Part shown: positions 22,396 through 33,717 of the stretch, piece by piece
Numbering within the stretch: the stretch's first letter is position 1
How the letters are laid out: the number at the start of each line of letters is the position of its first letter
Assembly: GCA_030760725.1 (NCBI GenBank)
Contig: JASWHV010000010.1
Coordinates: 34,477,760 to 34,541,759, forward strand
Length of the DNA stretch: 64,000 nucleotides
Origin: Neostapfia colusana
Lineage: Eukaryota; Streptophyta; Magnoliopsida; Poales; Poaceae
Reading direction: 5' to 3'
The notes under the pieces: model-generated
What the model was told of the DNA's origin: nothing
Databases searched by the model: none
What the model saw: only the letters and a program-made list of their open reading frames with translations
Translations under genes and position numbers: made by a program

Positions 22396-24129
22396 CTAAC
22401 GCCCTGGCCCGTCACCGTCGGAACTGAAGTCCTCACTGTCATGCACTGTCTTTATGACACGCCGAGGCTCCTGGAACCCCACCTGATGGGCAGCGGTGAC
22501 TGGGGCATCGACCTTCTGTTTGCCATCCCTCTGAGGGTAGGACGGTGCTTTAGCCCTCTGCTGTCTTCCTTTGCGGAAGCGCTCTGCGAGCCTCTGGATC
22601 TCCCAGCACTCGGCGGCAGTATGGTTGCCGGTGCCATGCACAGGGCATAGCCCGCCCTGGTCACTGTCAGGGACCGGTGATTGCCGCTGCCTTTTGTCGG
22701 GGCGTGGCCCCCGAGCTCCACTGGTCGTCGCAGCTGTGGCGACGGGGGCCGTGAATGGTGACTTCATCTTGCCACTCCCCCGGTTCTTGGTCTTCTTGCC
22801 ACTCCCGTAGGCCGCAGCACCGGACCCGGGCTGTCCTCCTGACTCGGAGGTCGGCAGAGCGTGCCAGTTCCGCCCTTCAGCTGCTCTGGCGCACTTGTCC
22901 GCCAGGCTGAAGAGCTCCGAGACGTCGCGGACCTCTCTGGTCGCGAGCTTCTCAAGCATTTTCTTGTCCCGGACACCCTGTCGGAACGCCACCACCACAG
23001 AGGCACTTTGGATATGCGGGATGGTGTTGCGTACCTGAGAGAACCGCTGGATGAAAGAGCGCAGCGACTCCCCAGGTTGTTGCTTGACGGCGTGGAGGTC
23101 AAGCTCCGTGCCGGGACGGGTGTAAGAGCTGCCGAAGTTGGCGACGAACTGCCGGCAGAGCTCTCCCCAGGAGGTTATGGACCCCTGAGGTAGATTCATG
23201 AGCCAAGACCGAGCTGGGCCGGTCAAGGCGACAGGGAAGTAGTTGGCCATGACAGCCTCGTCCCCTCCTGCGGCAAGTACGGCGGTGGAGTAGATCTGGA
23301 GGAACTCCGCTGGGTTGACGCTGCCGTCGTACTTCTCGGGCAGGTGCGGGCGAAACTTGCGTGGCCACCTTGCGAAGCGAAGGTGGGGTGCAAGGGCCGC
23401 ACATCCTGCACCTGCTGCTGCAGGTACTGGCGCTGCGAACGCTTGGTTCGCACTTGGCACCGCGTATCCCGGCATGGGCAAGGCTGCACCATAGAGCGGG
23501 GCCGCCGCTTGCGGCGCATATAGTTGTGGCATATACTGCGCAGCATATGCCTGAGGCAAGGCTCGCATGGCGAAGGCCTGCCCTTCTGGTTGTGTCGAGG
23601 CCGACGACATGCTGTCGCCTGCCTCACGGTTGCGACGCCTTTCCCGGCGTCTCTCGAGGTACACCCGGGCGTCCTGGCCCAAGTGGCACCGTTCCAGTTC
23701 CCTTCGCAGGTCCGTCGACAGGAGCCTGGAGGAGCTGGAATCCGCTGTTAGCCCGTCAACCATGGGTGTGCGCGTCAGCGACACAGCCGGTTGTCCTGGG
23801 TGCCGTCTTCGCCAAAACCGAGGGTTCGCAGCGGCGACGACGAGGCGGTCCACCTCGTGGACCCATTGCTGGGTCGCTGAATGGGGCGCATCCCCCGCAG
23901 GTGGGTTGCGCAGCAGCGCTCTTTCTGCAGCTAGCGCACCTCCATGGTGTACGCTCAGCGCTGCAGAAGATCTCACACTGGTCGGGGCCTGCATAGCCAG
24001 AGTCGGCTGCTGGCTACCAGCTTGTGCCGACACATTCCGTCCTGAGTGTGTCGACATGTACTCCCCCGTAGTCACGGTTTGCCGTGAACGCGGAGGGGGA
24101 GAGTTTGCCGCTGAAGGAAGCTTGGTCAT
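22396..24129 (-). CDS. gag: Gag polyprotein of element H (577 aa, open)
   Basis: A single uninterrupted frame. Residues 1-250 are low-complexity (Ala/Gln/Pro/Arg-rich, with a basic ERRRERRRNRE stretch near 160-170). A retrotransposon capsid-type domain follows at about 250-430 (FARWPRKFRPHLPEKYDGS, WGELCRQFVANF, ESLRSFIQRFSQVRNTIP). A zinc-knuckle variant of the form C-x2-H-x4-H-x4-C (CPVHGTGNHTAAEC) lies at about residue 493. This variant is usual in Tat-lineage gag. It should package element RNA into virus-like particles in the cytoplasm. The start is the first ATG, 57 bases from the LTR, the same as in G. No protease follows, so processing would need another element's enzyme. Confidence 0.85.
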   Translation of the reverse strand: MTKLPSAANSPPPRSRQTVTTGEYMSTHSGRNVSAQAGSQQPTLAMQAPTSVRSSAALSVHHGGALAAERALLRNPPAGDAPHSATQQWVHEVDRLVVAAANPRFWRRRHPGQPAVSLTRTPMVDGLTADSSSSRLLSTDLRRELERCHLGQDARVYLERRRERRRNREAGDSMSSASTQPEGQAFAMRALPQAYAAQYMPQLYAPQAAAPLYGAALPMPGYAVPSANQAFAAPVPAAAGAGCAALAPHLRFARWPRKFRPHLPEKYDGSVNPAEFLQIYSTAVLAAGGDEAVMANYFPVALTGPARSWLMNLPQGSITSWGELCRQFVANFGSSYTRPGTELDLHAVKQQPGESLRSFIQRFSQVRNTIPHIQSASVVVAFRQGVRDKKMLEKLATREVRDVSELFSLADKCARAAEGRNWHALPTSESGGQPGSGAAAYGSGKKTKNRGSGKMKSPFTAPVATAATTSGARGPRPDKRQRQSPVPDSDQGGLCPVHGTGNHTAAECWEIQRLAERFRKGRQQRAKAPSYPQRDGKQKVDAPVTAAHQVGFQEPRRVIKTVHDSEDFSSDGDGPGR

Positions 24130-24166
24130 CTTCGTCGGCGGAAACTCGTCGCGCTAGGAGAAAAGT

Positions 24167-24186
24167 CCCCTTCCTGGCGCGCCAAA
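24167..24186 (-). other. Primer binding site of H
   Basis: The minus strand reads TTTGGCGCGCCAGGAAGGGG directly after the 5' LTR. It is the same site as in G except for the tail, and is not the tRNA-iMet site used by A, B, D, F and the CRM-like elements. Confidence 0.7.
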
Positions 24187-25311
24187 TGTCGAAGTGTTCG
24201 GTCGACACTTCCCCCGGGCCTGCACTGGGCAGCCCGCGGAGGTTCTTTTTTCGGTGGGGCTAGTTCCTAGCGGAAAGCTTGCGCAGATGGACGAGTTAGT
24301 AAGAGCTTGACACGGCGAGTTTTACGTGGTTCAGGCCGCCGGAGCGTAAAACCCTACGTCCACGGCGAGCTATGGAGCTCGCTGTATTGCTTGCTGCTCA
24401 GGGCCGGAGGCCTGAGCTCGGGGGTGAGTTACAGCTTGAGAGTGTATGGCTAGCGTATGAGTTGCAAAGTGCGAACCCAGGGTGCTGATGGCTAGAGTGC
24501 GAACCCCTGATATCGACGCCTACCCGAGCCTTTTATAGTCCAAGACTCGGGCGGCTTACAAGGGGAGCCGGGACCCGACAGGTGGTCCCGGGAAGATTGT
24601 CTATTATCTACCGTATCTGCAGTTATGCCGGTAGTTGTCTCTGGTCGAAGGCTTATGAGTCTTCATCTTGCCGCCCTGCCCATGCCGCATGCTAGTCATA
24701 GTGGTTGATGACGGCGAAGGCGGCATGGGATGTCTTGTCGCGGTGTTTATTGGCTGGCAGGTTCTGACACCGTGCGCCAGTCTGTGATGCGACTAGGCAC
24801 AACGACACCTGACAGACGCGTGCTCCGCGTCTTCGCGTCTTGAGAAGACGCGGGCCTTGAATACCTTGTACGGGCAAGGTATGGGGCGCCTTTACGCCCG
24901 CCGCCTACCGCTCGGGGGCAGGCAGCACCGTTCTTCTGGCCACGTGGCGGGTCCGGAGCCCTTCTCTGAGGAGAGAAGGGTCCGGCCTGTGGGGCACGTG
25001 GAGCCTCCGGACCTCTCCCCGCGGAGGGGGAGGCTCGTCTTCTGTCGGCCACGTGGCGGGGCCGGAGCTCTCCTCTGAGGTGAGTGAGGTCCGGCCCCGC
25101 TGGACGCGTGGCTCCTTCGGACCTCTCTCCCCCGGAGGGGGAGGTCCGGCTTCTGTATGCCACGTGGCGGGCCCGGAGCTCTCCTCTGAGCAGAGGGAGG
25201 TCCGGCCCCGCCGGACGCATGGCGCCTTCGGAGCTCTCCCTGCGGAGAAGGGCGAGTACCTTAGGCATTTTACCCTGTGCGCGGGGGTACCCCATATCCC
25301 AGGTACCAACA
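24187..25311 (-). repeat. Element H 5' LTR
   Basis: It has the same length as the 3' LTR and begins, on the minus strand, at 25311 and ends at 24187 next to the PBS. The first base after its start differs (TGTTGGTACC against TGTCGGTACC). It carries the same three G-box units, with some point changes that disturb the palindromic blocks. Confidence 0.9.
24530..24540 (-). promoter_or_regulatory. TATA box of the H 5' LTR
   Basis: The minus strand reads GACTATAAAAG, so transcription should start about 30 bases further left (around 24505) and run through gag. The upstream U3 array of G-box units lies 400-730 bases to the right. Confidence 0.6.
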
Positions 25312-27559
25312 CTGCAGGATCACAAGCTATACGTGAAATTCAGCAAGTGAGAATTCTGGATATCGCAAGTGCCGTTTCTCGGACATACTATCTCAGCGGA
25401 GGGCATCGCTGTAGACCCGAATAAGATCACACAAGTGCTGAATTGGAAGTCCCCGAGAACTGTTCATGAGGTGCAGAGTTTCTTCGGACTTGCGGGATAT
25501 TATCGGAGGTTCATTCCGAACTTCTAGAAGATTGCGAAGCCTATGACAGAGCTGCTGATGAAGGCTACCAAATATGTTTGGAGTCTAGCATGTGATGCAG
25601 CGTTCAAGGCATTAGTGAAGCACCTAACATCAGCACCGGTTTTGGCGCAGCCAGACACAACAAAACAGTTCGATGTGTACTGCGATGCATCCGGCATTTC
25701 GCTCAGATGTGTGCTGATGCAAGACCGAAGGGTAGTCATGTATGGATCATGGCAGCTCAGGAACCATGAGCAAAATTATCCAACTCATGACTTAGAGCTC
25801 GCTGCCGTGGTACTCGCACTAAAAATGTGGAGGCACTACCTACTCGGTAACCTCGTACATTTTTATACCGACCACAAGAGCCTCAAGTACATATTCACTC
25901 AGAAGGAGCTGAACATGAGGCAACGAAGATGGTTGGAGATGATAAAGGATTATGAAATAGAGATCCATTATCATCCGGGCAAGGCAAACATAGTGGCGTA
26001 TGCTCTAAGTCGCAATTCACACGTCCACAATCTGACCATCACACTGTTGGAAGAGAGCGAGCCACCATTGCATGTGATTCCACATGGAGCTCTCTACAAC
26101 TTAGCTCTTATCCCCACAATCCATGAAGAGATAGCGGAATCTCAGAAACATGACAAGGGCATGTCACATTTGCGGAGACGTATAGACAGTGGGGAGTTGA
26201 AATGTTTCCGGAAAGACGGAGACGGCGTCCTGTGGTTCAAGGACAGGATCGTCGTACCCCGTAACCCGGAGTTGCAGAAGAAAATCTATGATGAGGCTCA
26301 CTCGTCAAATTTTTCTATTCACCCCGGCAGCAATAAGATGTATCAAGAACTCAGAAGCAAGTTTTGGTGGAGACGGATGAAGCGGGAGATGGCAAAATAC
26401 GTGTCTGTGTGTGATACATGCCGTAGGGTGAAGGCGGACCATATGAGGAAACCGGGACTGCTACAACTTCTGGGCATTCCTGCCTGCAAGTGGGAGGATG
26501 TGAGCATGGTCTTCATCGTCGGTTTACCCACCACATTTCATAAGCATGATTCAGTGTGGGTGATCATCGACCGGCTCACCAAAGTTGCCCATTTTATCCC
26601 GGTTAAAACCAACTACAACGCCAAAAAGTAAGCTGAATTGTACATCTCACGGATCCTATGCTTATATGGCGTACCCCGTACTATCATCTCGGATCGGGGC
26701 ATTTTATTTGTGTCTCATTTTTGGGAGCAGTTGCATGATGCTTTGGGGACGAAGCTGATCCGTAGTTCAGCGTACAATCCGCAGACGGATGGGCAAACCG
26801 AGCGGGTAAATCAGATTTTAGAATATATGCTACGAGCTTGTGCTATCAACCACGGTAAGAATTGGGATGGTCACTTACCGTTGTCTGGGTTCTCGTACAA
26901 CAATGGGTACCAAGCCAGCATCAAGAATGGCGCCATACGAGGCGCTATATGGTAGAAAATGCCGCACAATGATGAATTGGTGTGAGTCTAGCGAAAAGGT
27001 CACCTTCGAGATTCATCTTGTCAACAACGCGAAAGAAAAGGTTTGACTGATTCAAGCAAACTTAAAAGCCGCCCAGTCCCGACAAAAACAGTATGGGGAC
27101 CGAAGAAGACGCCCGTTACAATTTAAAGTCAGGGATCACGTGTATTTACTTGTGTCTCCAATGAAGGGCGTGAACAGATTCGGGGTGAGAGGAAAGTTGG
27201 CACACCGACTCATCGGTCCATTCTAGATTGTAGGAAGATGTGGATCAGTTGCATACCGGCTGGAATTACCAGTGACACTCTCCAGTGTGCACGACGTATT
27301 TCACATTTCTCAGCTGATGAAGTGCCTCAAGCTTTCAGCCACCGTTCAGCTATGAGATATCGAAGAACTGAAACCAGATCTCACCTATCGAGAGGAGCCG
27401 GTTAAGATCATTGATGAAAAGGCCTGAACCACACGCAACCGTATGTTTTGGTTCTACAAAGTTCTATGGAGTAATCACTCCATAGATGAAGCAACTTGGG
27501 AGAGCGAAGGCTTTCTTCGCGCTAACTACCCCGACTTTTTAACGTTGCAGCTACAGTAA
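25312..27559 (+). pseudogene. Element A pol, part 2: RT end, RNase H, integrase, chromodomain
   Basis: It resumes the RT after H (LQDHKLYVKFSK, then a stop; later [12 protein letters not shown]). RNase H follows at about 25660-25910 with [18 protein letters not shown] and [12 protein letters not shown]. The integrase has a Zn-binding segment (about 26300-26420), a core (WEDVSMVFIVGLP, SDRG, QTDGQTERVNQ) and a C-terminal GPF-type module near 27200. A chromodomain-like end ([19 protein letters not shown]) finishes at the stop 27557. The first integrase catalytic Asp is Val (codon 26509-26511). Several stops (for example 26630, 26953, 27044, 27424) and a frame change at about 26930 break it. Confidence 0.85.
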
Positions 27560-27611
27560 TTTTCCACCGTCCCCTCTCTCTCATTTTCACCATATAATCT
27601 CGGGACAATAT

Positions 27612-27630
27612 TCTTTTAAGGGGGGAGCAA
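27612..27630 (+). other. Polypurine tract of element A
   Basis: TTTTAAGGGGGGAGCAA lies directly before the LTR start at 27631. The same TTTAAGGGGGGA motif precedes the LTR of D, where it primes plus-strand DNA synthesis in this family. Confidence 0.8.
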
Positions 27631-30600
27631 TGTAAGGGCCCAAGTTTTTCAATTGCTAAAAAGTGTTCATCACACCACACTCACCTCATTTGAGGAGATG
27701 ATATGAACACATTTGAAGAGCAAGTAAACACCAACAAGAAACTCATTAGGAGATGAACTCACAAAATGCAAAAGCGGTATTTCCCACATGAACCATATAG
27801 GGGCTGAGCATATGAAAAACTTCTAAACCTCGTTAGAAATACTCATGCCAAATTTCACCCAAATCCAAAACCTTTTGAGGTATTTTTGGGTACATCTAGA
27901 AAAAGGCTAGTTTAAACTTAAATTCAAATTCAAGCTCCTTTCACCCCTGAATTCAAAAGTGGGATTCATATTCACACTCAGCACATTTTTATGAGCTCAC
28001 ACACCAATTTTCACTCCATTTGGAGTTGATCTTGACATGAGCTATGTGGGCTAAAACTCAAATCAAATTTGAATTTCGGTTTCATAATTGCTGTGAATTC
28101 ATCCAAACCAATTCACATTTTGATTTATTCAAATTCAAATGGTGAGCTGGTAATCTGACTAAACCTTAGACGACAGTGATGTCCTAAATTTTATACAACA
28201 GTGGCAAATTGAATTTTTGAGGACAAAATTCAAAAACCGGGCCCACTGGCAGCCACTCAGGAGCTCAAACCGACTCCACCGAGCGCTGCTCGGTTTCTTG
28301 CGCGTGTATGCGCGGGCGCCACGGCGCTTGAGCTTCGCCAGCAGCCGCTTCCCGCTCCTGACCGACGCCCGACGTTCCCAGCACCCTTATCGTCGCCCCG
28401 GGGAGGCTACTGAGTGTTTTCACCATGACTCGTCGTTCTCCCGCACAGAACACACCGCACACCTCACCGCTCACCGAAGCTCTCTGTTCCACCGTCGCCC
28501 GGTCGAACCAGTGACTGTCACACCGAGCTGAGGCCGCAACCGAGTTCGCTGACCCTTGCTCGATGTTCTCGCGACGGTTCCAGAGCTCCTTCGGGCCATT
28601 TCTTCTTCCTCGGTTCAAACCGAGTCACCACCACGGGAACACCTCATCCGGCCACCACAGCCCACCTTTCCCCGAGCTGTGAACAGCAAAGAGGTTCGTC
28701 ATAGTCCCCTCTTCCATCACCGCAAGCTCCGGCTGCATGCCATGGGCTGCCGTCTCCGGAATTTCATAGTTTTGCGCCGGTGTACAAAAGAGACCGCCGG
28801 ACCACTTGGCAAAATTCGTGATACACACCACATCACTCATCACCAAACTTAGTAACCTACTTCTAGATGCCCGTGCGAGTCCATAGGATGAAAAACTTTG
28901 GAGAACCATCAGGTATAGCCACTGTTCTCCGAGTTTTGCTAGTTTTCCCGATTTTTGGCCTAGGTCGCACGGTGACATACTAGTTGGGGCTTTTTCCAAG
29001 CTCATTTGAGTTCATGACAACCTTCCCTAGGGTGCACTGATGCTCTACAACTTTTTGCTCGAGCATTTGGGGTGCTAGGTAGCCCGGCCGACACGGCCGA
29101 AGTTCTTCCGAAGCCACCGCTCGTCGCCGGCCATGTTCCAGTTGTTTTCATGTCGACTTAAGGTCAACACCGTGTTCCCCGTGTGGAGTTAGTCAAAGGC
29201 AGCAAAAATCTTGAAGTTTAGCGCACGGCAGAGCCCCTCCGGCGAGCACTCCAGCGAGGGGGGCGGCGGCCGAGCGCGGGATGGTGGGAGGTTGAAGATG
29301 ACCCCCGGATCCACGCGTCAGCGAGTAGAGATTTAAATCGGGGATTGGTTGCAGCTCCAGATCGTCTGTGGCTGCACGCATAAGACTGTGGCCCCGTGTG
29401 GCAGCCGCTGAGGAGCCAACAAGTAGCCCCGGACTCACGAGCAGGGATTTAAACTTTTTCCGATTTTCAGATTCTAGTTTAAACTTCAAACTCACATAAC
29501 TTTGGCTAGGAAACTCCAAATCGAGTGAACCAAATTTTGTTGGATTCAGCTCTCTGAGTACTTTCCAACAAATCAAGTTTCACCTCATGAAAAGTTTTAT
29601 TTCTCCAGAATTAATTCTTAAAATTTTAAACTGTTTAGAATTTTAACTGGAGAACCCTTTGGTCAAAAATTCTGAAATTTGGCCAGGACGTTCATCATAA
29701 TATCCCTGAGCTACCATAAATATTTCAAATCCAGTTGAGATCATTTAATCCACCTAATGGTGTGATTGATGAAACTGTTCCATAGGAAATGAAAATGTCC
29801 AGAAACATTTTTCAGATTTTCTCTGAACTTGTTTAGCTCATATCTTTTGCTAAGAATCTTAAAATTAGCTGAAATCAATTCCATTAGAAGCCTATGAACA
29901 TGTAGGCTCCAGAAAGTTATGGCTTGCTCCATGAAAATCCTTAGAACATCCTAAAAGCTCCAATTAAGGCCAAATACACATATATTTGTGGAGGGCTCAA
30001 ATGAGCTTTGCTGCAAATAAAATTTGGCCAAGTTTCTGTGTAGGTTGTATCCAAACCACAGCAAAAATATTCAGAGTCATTAGCACTGTCTAGCTAGAGT
30101 TATAGACTTCACCATGTCATATTCAAATTCAAATCCATTTAAATTGACACGCACACATATTTATATTGTGTAGTCACTAAGGTTGAAGAGGAGACAGAGG
30201 TGTTGGATTTCATCACCGCGGAGGAACAGCTAGCCTACGACCAGCAGCAGCAAGGCAAGCTCCAGTTTGCATTAGCCGTTTTATAGATTTTATTGTTTTG
30301 AGAACTTACTTTGAGTACTCACTTCGATTATGCATTAGAGTCTTGTTTGAAAACCCAAATGCATAGCCATGAAAACCCTAGTTTTGGGCTTAGTTTTTTT
30401 TAACCTTGAGTAGCCACTGCAATGCTAAACTAGTGTAGGATTCGTTACAAGTGGAGTAGTTGGAACTGCTCGCGAGAATAGGCTAGAGGCACACCACTCA
30501 GTTAGAGATAGCAAATGGAACACATGGCAAGAAAAATGAGACCGAGCGCTGAGTAGGGCACCAGGACGTTGGGGCCTGGGTGCCATAGCTCCACTTGTGT

Positions 30601-31671
30601 CGATTGAGGAGTGAGCCGTGTGCGGGCCTGTTGATCAAGCTAGAACAGTACCGAAGACCTACCAGATATATGTGAACCGGGAAACCGATGTAATTTGGGT
30701 AGCAAATTGTTGACGCATAGCTTGTCTGCCAGAGGGTCGGTTGAGAGCTTGAGCTGTAAATCGGCTGGTGGAACTGCAGATGCACACGCAGAGACCTCTT
30801 GCTCGAGACGATTGGACCGGTTCAACATTTGGATGACGGATGAAAGGTGGTTGCGTACAACATCCGTGATGGTTGCTGTAGACAACATCGAGTACGGGCG
30901 TACGTGATGGGTTATTCGGGTAACCCTGCCGGTGTAAATCGATTATAATCGCCGTCCCTCAAGGTCAGTGAGTACCACTTGTTCATTGTACCGTGATGTA
31001 GAAAGAACAGGATAGAGTCATGTTAAAAAGTTGCTGATTGAAAGATATACTTTGGTTGCTAATGATCTGTTGTAGTTTAGAGCTAATTAATGTTCTTTTT
31101 AACCTTGGGCAAAGCACATGAGAGAAATGCATTTCTTGTTTGATTGCGGCTCTCTTATGTGCCTTAGCACGAGGTTCTTCCTCAACTGGTGCTAAGACTT
31201 GAAAGTAAGGTTCAACTAATTAGGCGTGTCCTTTGCATCTTTCATTCCATTACACTGCAAACCCAGCATGTAGAGTTTCATGTGTAGGTAAGACGGGTTA
31301 TTCTTGCTGAGCCATCGTGCTCACTACTTGAGTTTGAAGTATTTGCAGGGTGCTATGAGGAGGAGGCTCTTGAGGAGGAGACGGAACCCCAGGAGGGCAA
31401 CCCCGACGAGTGGGAGTCATGCACGCCCCCGTGTTAGTGTGTGTGCGTGCTAGTGGGAACACGTTCACGGGCTGAACGTGAACTCTTTTGCTTAGTCTAC
31501 GCCTGTGAGTGAAGACTTTACTTATTTTGTTGTAAACATGTTCAAAAACAGTTTATTGTAATAAAACTTTTGCTTCCGCTTTGTACCTTTTACTTGTGTT
31601 ATCCGGTGCTGTGCAACGCAGCACCCCTCAGGGTGATCCGGGCTAGTCGAGACCGTGTGGTACTCACAACA
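27631..31671 (+). repeat. Element A 3' LTR
   Basis: Starts TGTAAGGGCC and ends CTCACAACA (terminal A shared with the AGTTC duplication). An AATAAA-type signal lies at about 31558, followed by the CTTCCGCTTTGTACC block also seen near the end of the left LTR. GC-rich blocks near 28250-28830 contain open frames that do not match those of the 5' LTR. Confidence 0.8.
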
Positions 31672-31675
31672 GTTC

Positions 31676-32588
31676 TCACGTCAACTTTTGTGAAAAATGA
31701 TAGCACCATTAAAGTAATCAAGTATGTCATCAAGCAAAAGTATGGGATGCTTATACCTTATTGTAATATTAGTTATTGCATGACAATCAGCAAATATTTT
31801 ATATGATCCATGTTTCTTTGGAACTATGAAAGCAAAATTTGCACAAGGTAAAAAACTTTCATGCACATACCATTTGTCAATGAGGTCCTGCTCATGGCAT
31901 CGAATTTGTTTTGTTTCTTTCAGGTCGGTACAGTATGGTGCATGGGTTGCAAGTGAAGCACCAGGAACCAAGTCAATTTGATGTTCAACTCCTTTCTTGA
32001 GTGACATCCCTGGCGGTTCTTCCTTAGGACACATCTTCAAATTCCTGTGACACATGAAAACATGGACTTGGCAAAGTAGAATGTAAGTCATTAGAAAAAA
32101 ATAAAATTATCCTTGCACAGGAGTACAAAGAACATGAAATTGGGTTCACTCAGTTTTAATAAATCCCCTTTTGTAGCTATCATCACTAAACCCTCTTTTC
32201 CCTTTGGCTCGGTCATTTGCGGCTGTGGGGTTTTATTTGGCTTTGGAGACACTCTCTTACTTTGTTTGTGGGTCACTTGGAAGTGGTTCTCACTCTCTCC
32301 CCAAATTCTTTTCAAATTTTTCTTCTCAATTTCTTCCAATGGCCAAGGAAGTAAAGTGGGATGCTCTTCATTGTTCATGAAGATAAGTTCGTTAACATGA
32401 TCACAAATCTGAACTGCCGGAAAATATAACCAAAGTATTTGCAAAAGAAGTTCGTATGTATGCATAGGATCCACATCACATTCCACTTTGTGTTTATACT
32501 TCCCAATAGAGGAAGGAATAGTCATGATGTTGGTTACACGGAGTTCCCCACAATCATGAAACCTCTGCATTATGTAGGAAGATGCCAC
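31676..32588 (-). pseudogene. CRM1 protease-RT region, decayed
   Basis: The part near 32590-32650 encodes a protease-like IIIDHGRCNNIASQELVEK, in which the active-site triad D-S/T-G is D-H-G. Next comes a spacer rich in charged residues (32091-32588). The N-terminal part of RT begins at about 32080 (PPGMSLKKGVEHQIDLVPGA, then ETKQIRCHEQDLIDKWYV, and FIVPKKHGSYKIFADCHAI). It ends at 31676 where A is inserted. Several frameshifts and stops are present. Confidence 0.7.
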
Positions 32589-32679
32589 TGTTTAAACTCC
32601 AATTTCTCCACCAATTCCTGACTTGCAATATTATTGCATCTGCCATGATCAATAATAATTTTTCATAGCTTCTCCCTGA

Positions 32680-33063
32680 TCACGCCTCCGGAGTGAAAAA
32701 ATTGTGTTGTTTTTTATTTTCTGCAGTTGCACTAGTAACATGAAGCACTCGATGAGAAATGATGCAATTATTATCATCTTTATCGGGCAGGATCATATTC
32801 TCATCATCTACAATTTGCTCATCAAATATTGGTGCATCTTGTGGTTCATTTTCAGATTCACCTTTATCGGGTTGGGTCACATTCTCGTTATTTCCAATTT
32901 CCTCATCAAAGATTGGTGTATATTGTGTTTCGTTCTCAGATTTCCCTTCACCTTGTTCATTAAGAATCATGACCTTCCGTGTAGGACATTCAGAAGCAAT
33001 ATGTCCACGACTTTGGTACTCGTGACAATTAATCACTTGGCTATGCAAGGAGGATGCAACCAC
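32680..33063 (-). pseudogene. CRM1 gag zinc-knuckle segment
   Basis: This frame holds CHEYQSRGHIASECPTR (about 32981-33031), a CCHC knuckle in which the second Cys is Tyr; the other copy keeps CHKCQVRGHIAAECPTR near 51860. An acidic region follows, with two similar ~35-residue stretches (ENETQYTPIFDEEI and ENEPQDAPIFDEQI), a small internal duplication. Confidence 0.65.
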
Positions 33064-33114
33064 CGATGCAATAGATGGGGCTGATGTGCTTGCAGCGTGG
33101 AGTTATTGTTCTTG

Positions 33115-33717
33115 CTAAATTGTAGGTGAAGAAGCAGTAGAAACTGATATCTTCACAGCACCAATAGATGGAGAATACTTAGCTGCAGCGCCTTGAGATT
33201 TACCCACAATAACAGAGGTATAGGGTTGCTGCCGGCGGCACAAATCTGAGATAGATCGGCTACCATAGGAGCGACCATGTTCTCCAACATTGTCAGCACC
33301 CCGACAGCGATCATGCTGATGATCAAATTGCTTATGATCTGCAAAAGGGTTTTCATATCTTTCATAATAATAATCATGTACATTTTTCTCATCATCAAAG
33401 CGAACATTTTGGCCTTGACCATGCCCTTGAGTTCTACCTCTACGCTTATATTTGAGACCCGCACTTCTTCCATCACCATGGCCACCACAATCATTTCTGA
33501 AACGGTTATGAAAGCCAATCAAAAAATCTGAATTCTTTTCACCAAATTCTTTATGTTGATGTAGTGGAGCCCTTCCAACGCCTGGTGGGAGATGTTCATT
33601 AAACATGCTTTCCATGGTCTCTAATAGTGTGTTTCTGAATTGGCGTAGCTCGGCTCGTGAAACTCGTGGTTCTTTTTCAGAATTACCACCACGAACGATT
33701 GAAGCAGATCCTGCCAT
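33115..33717 (-). pseudogene. CRM1 gag N-terminal part with internal deletion
   Basis: It likely starts at the Met of MAGSASIVRGGNSEKEPR (33717). The frame then reads AELRQFRNTLLETMESMF and goes over into a Gly/Arg/His/Asp-rich stretch (about 33250-33550) without the capsid core. The second copy keeps capsid residues here (KMARFLHGLNAEISDFFEMF at about 52220). The capsid part has therefore been lost or is beyond recognition in CRM1. Confidence 0.55.

Larger units (their letters stand above)
17226..25311 (-). mobile_element. Element H: non-autonomous Tat-lineage element with gag and antisense ORF
   Basis: Two 1125-base LTRs (17226-18350 and 24187-25311) flank a 5.8 kb interior on the minus strand. 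The insertion is marked by CTGCG (17221-17225) and CTGCA (25312-25316) within the RT codons of A. From its 5' end (right) it has PBS, an intact 577-residue gag, a 1.85 kb noncoding stretch, a coiled-coil reading frame on the opposite strand, a purine/GC tract, and the 3' LTR. There is no protease, RT, RNase H or integrase. LTRs differ at about 29 positions by hand count (about 97.4% identity) with no length change. Confidence 0.85.
11..31671 (+). mobile_element. Element A: Tekay/Del-type Ty3/gypsy retrotransposon, with nested insertions
   Basis: Two direct LTRs beginning TGTAAGGGCC (11 and 27631) bound a plus-strand pol of Ty3/gypsy type. A polypurine tract precedes the right LTR, and AGTTC flanks both ends. 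The pol has protease remnant, RT, RNase H, integrase and a C-terminal chromodomain-like segment, the order seen in chromoviruses of the Tekay/Del group. PBS, gag and most of the protease are missing. F (with G inside it) interrupts the protease, and H interrupts the RT. The two LTRs are strongly diverged (by eye about a quarter of the first 200 bases) and pol has many stops, so A is old and inactive. Confidence 0.8.
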
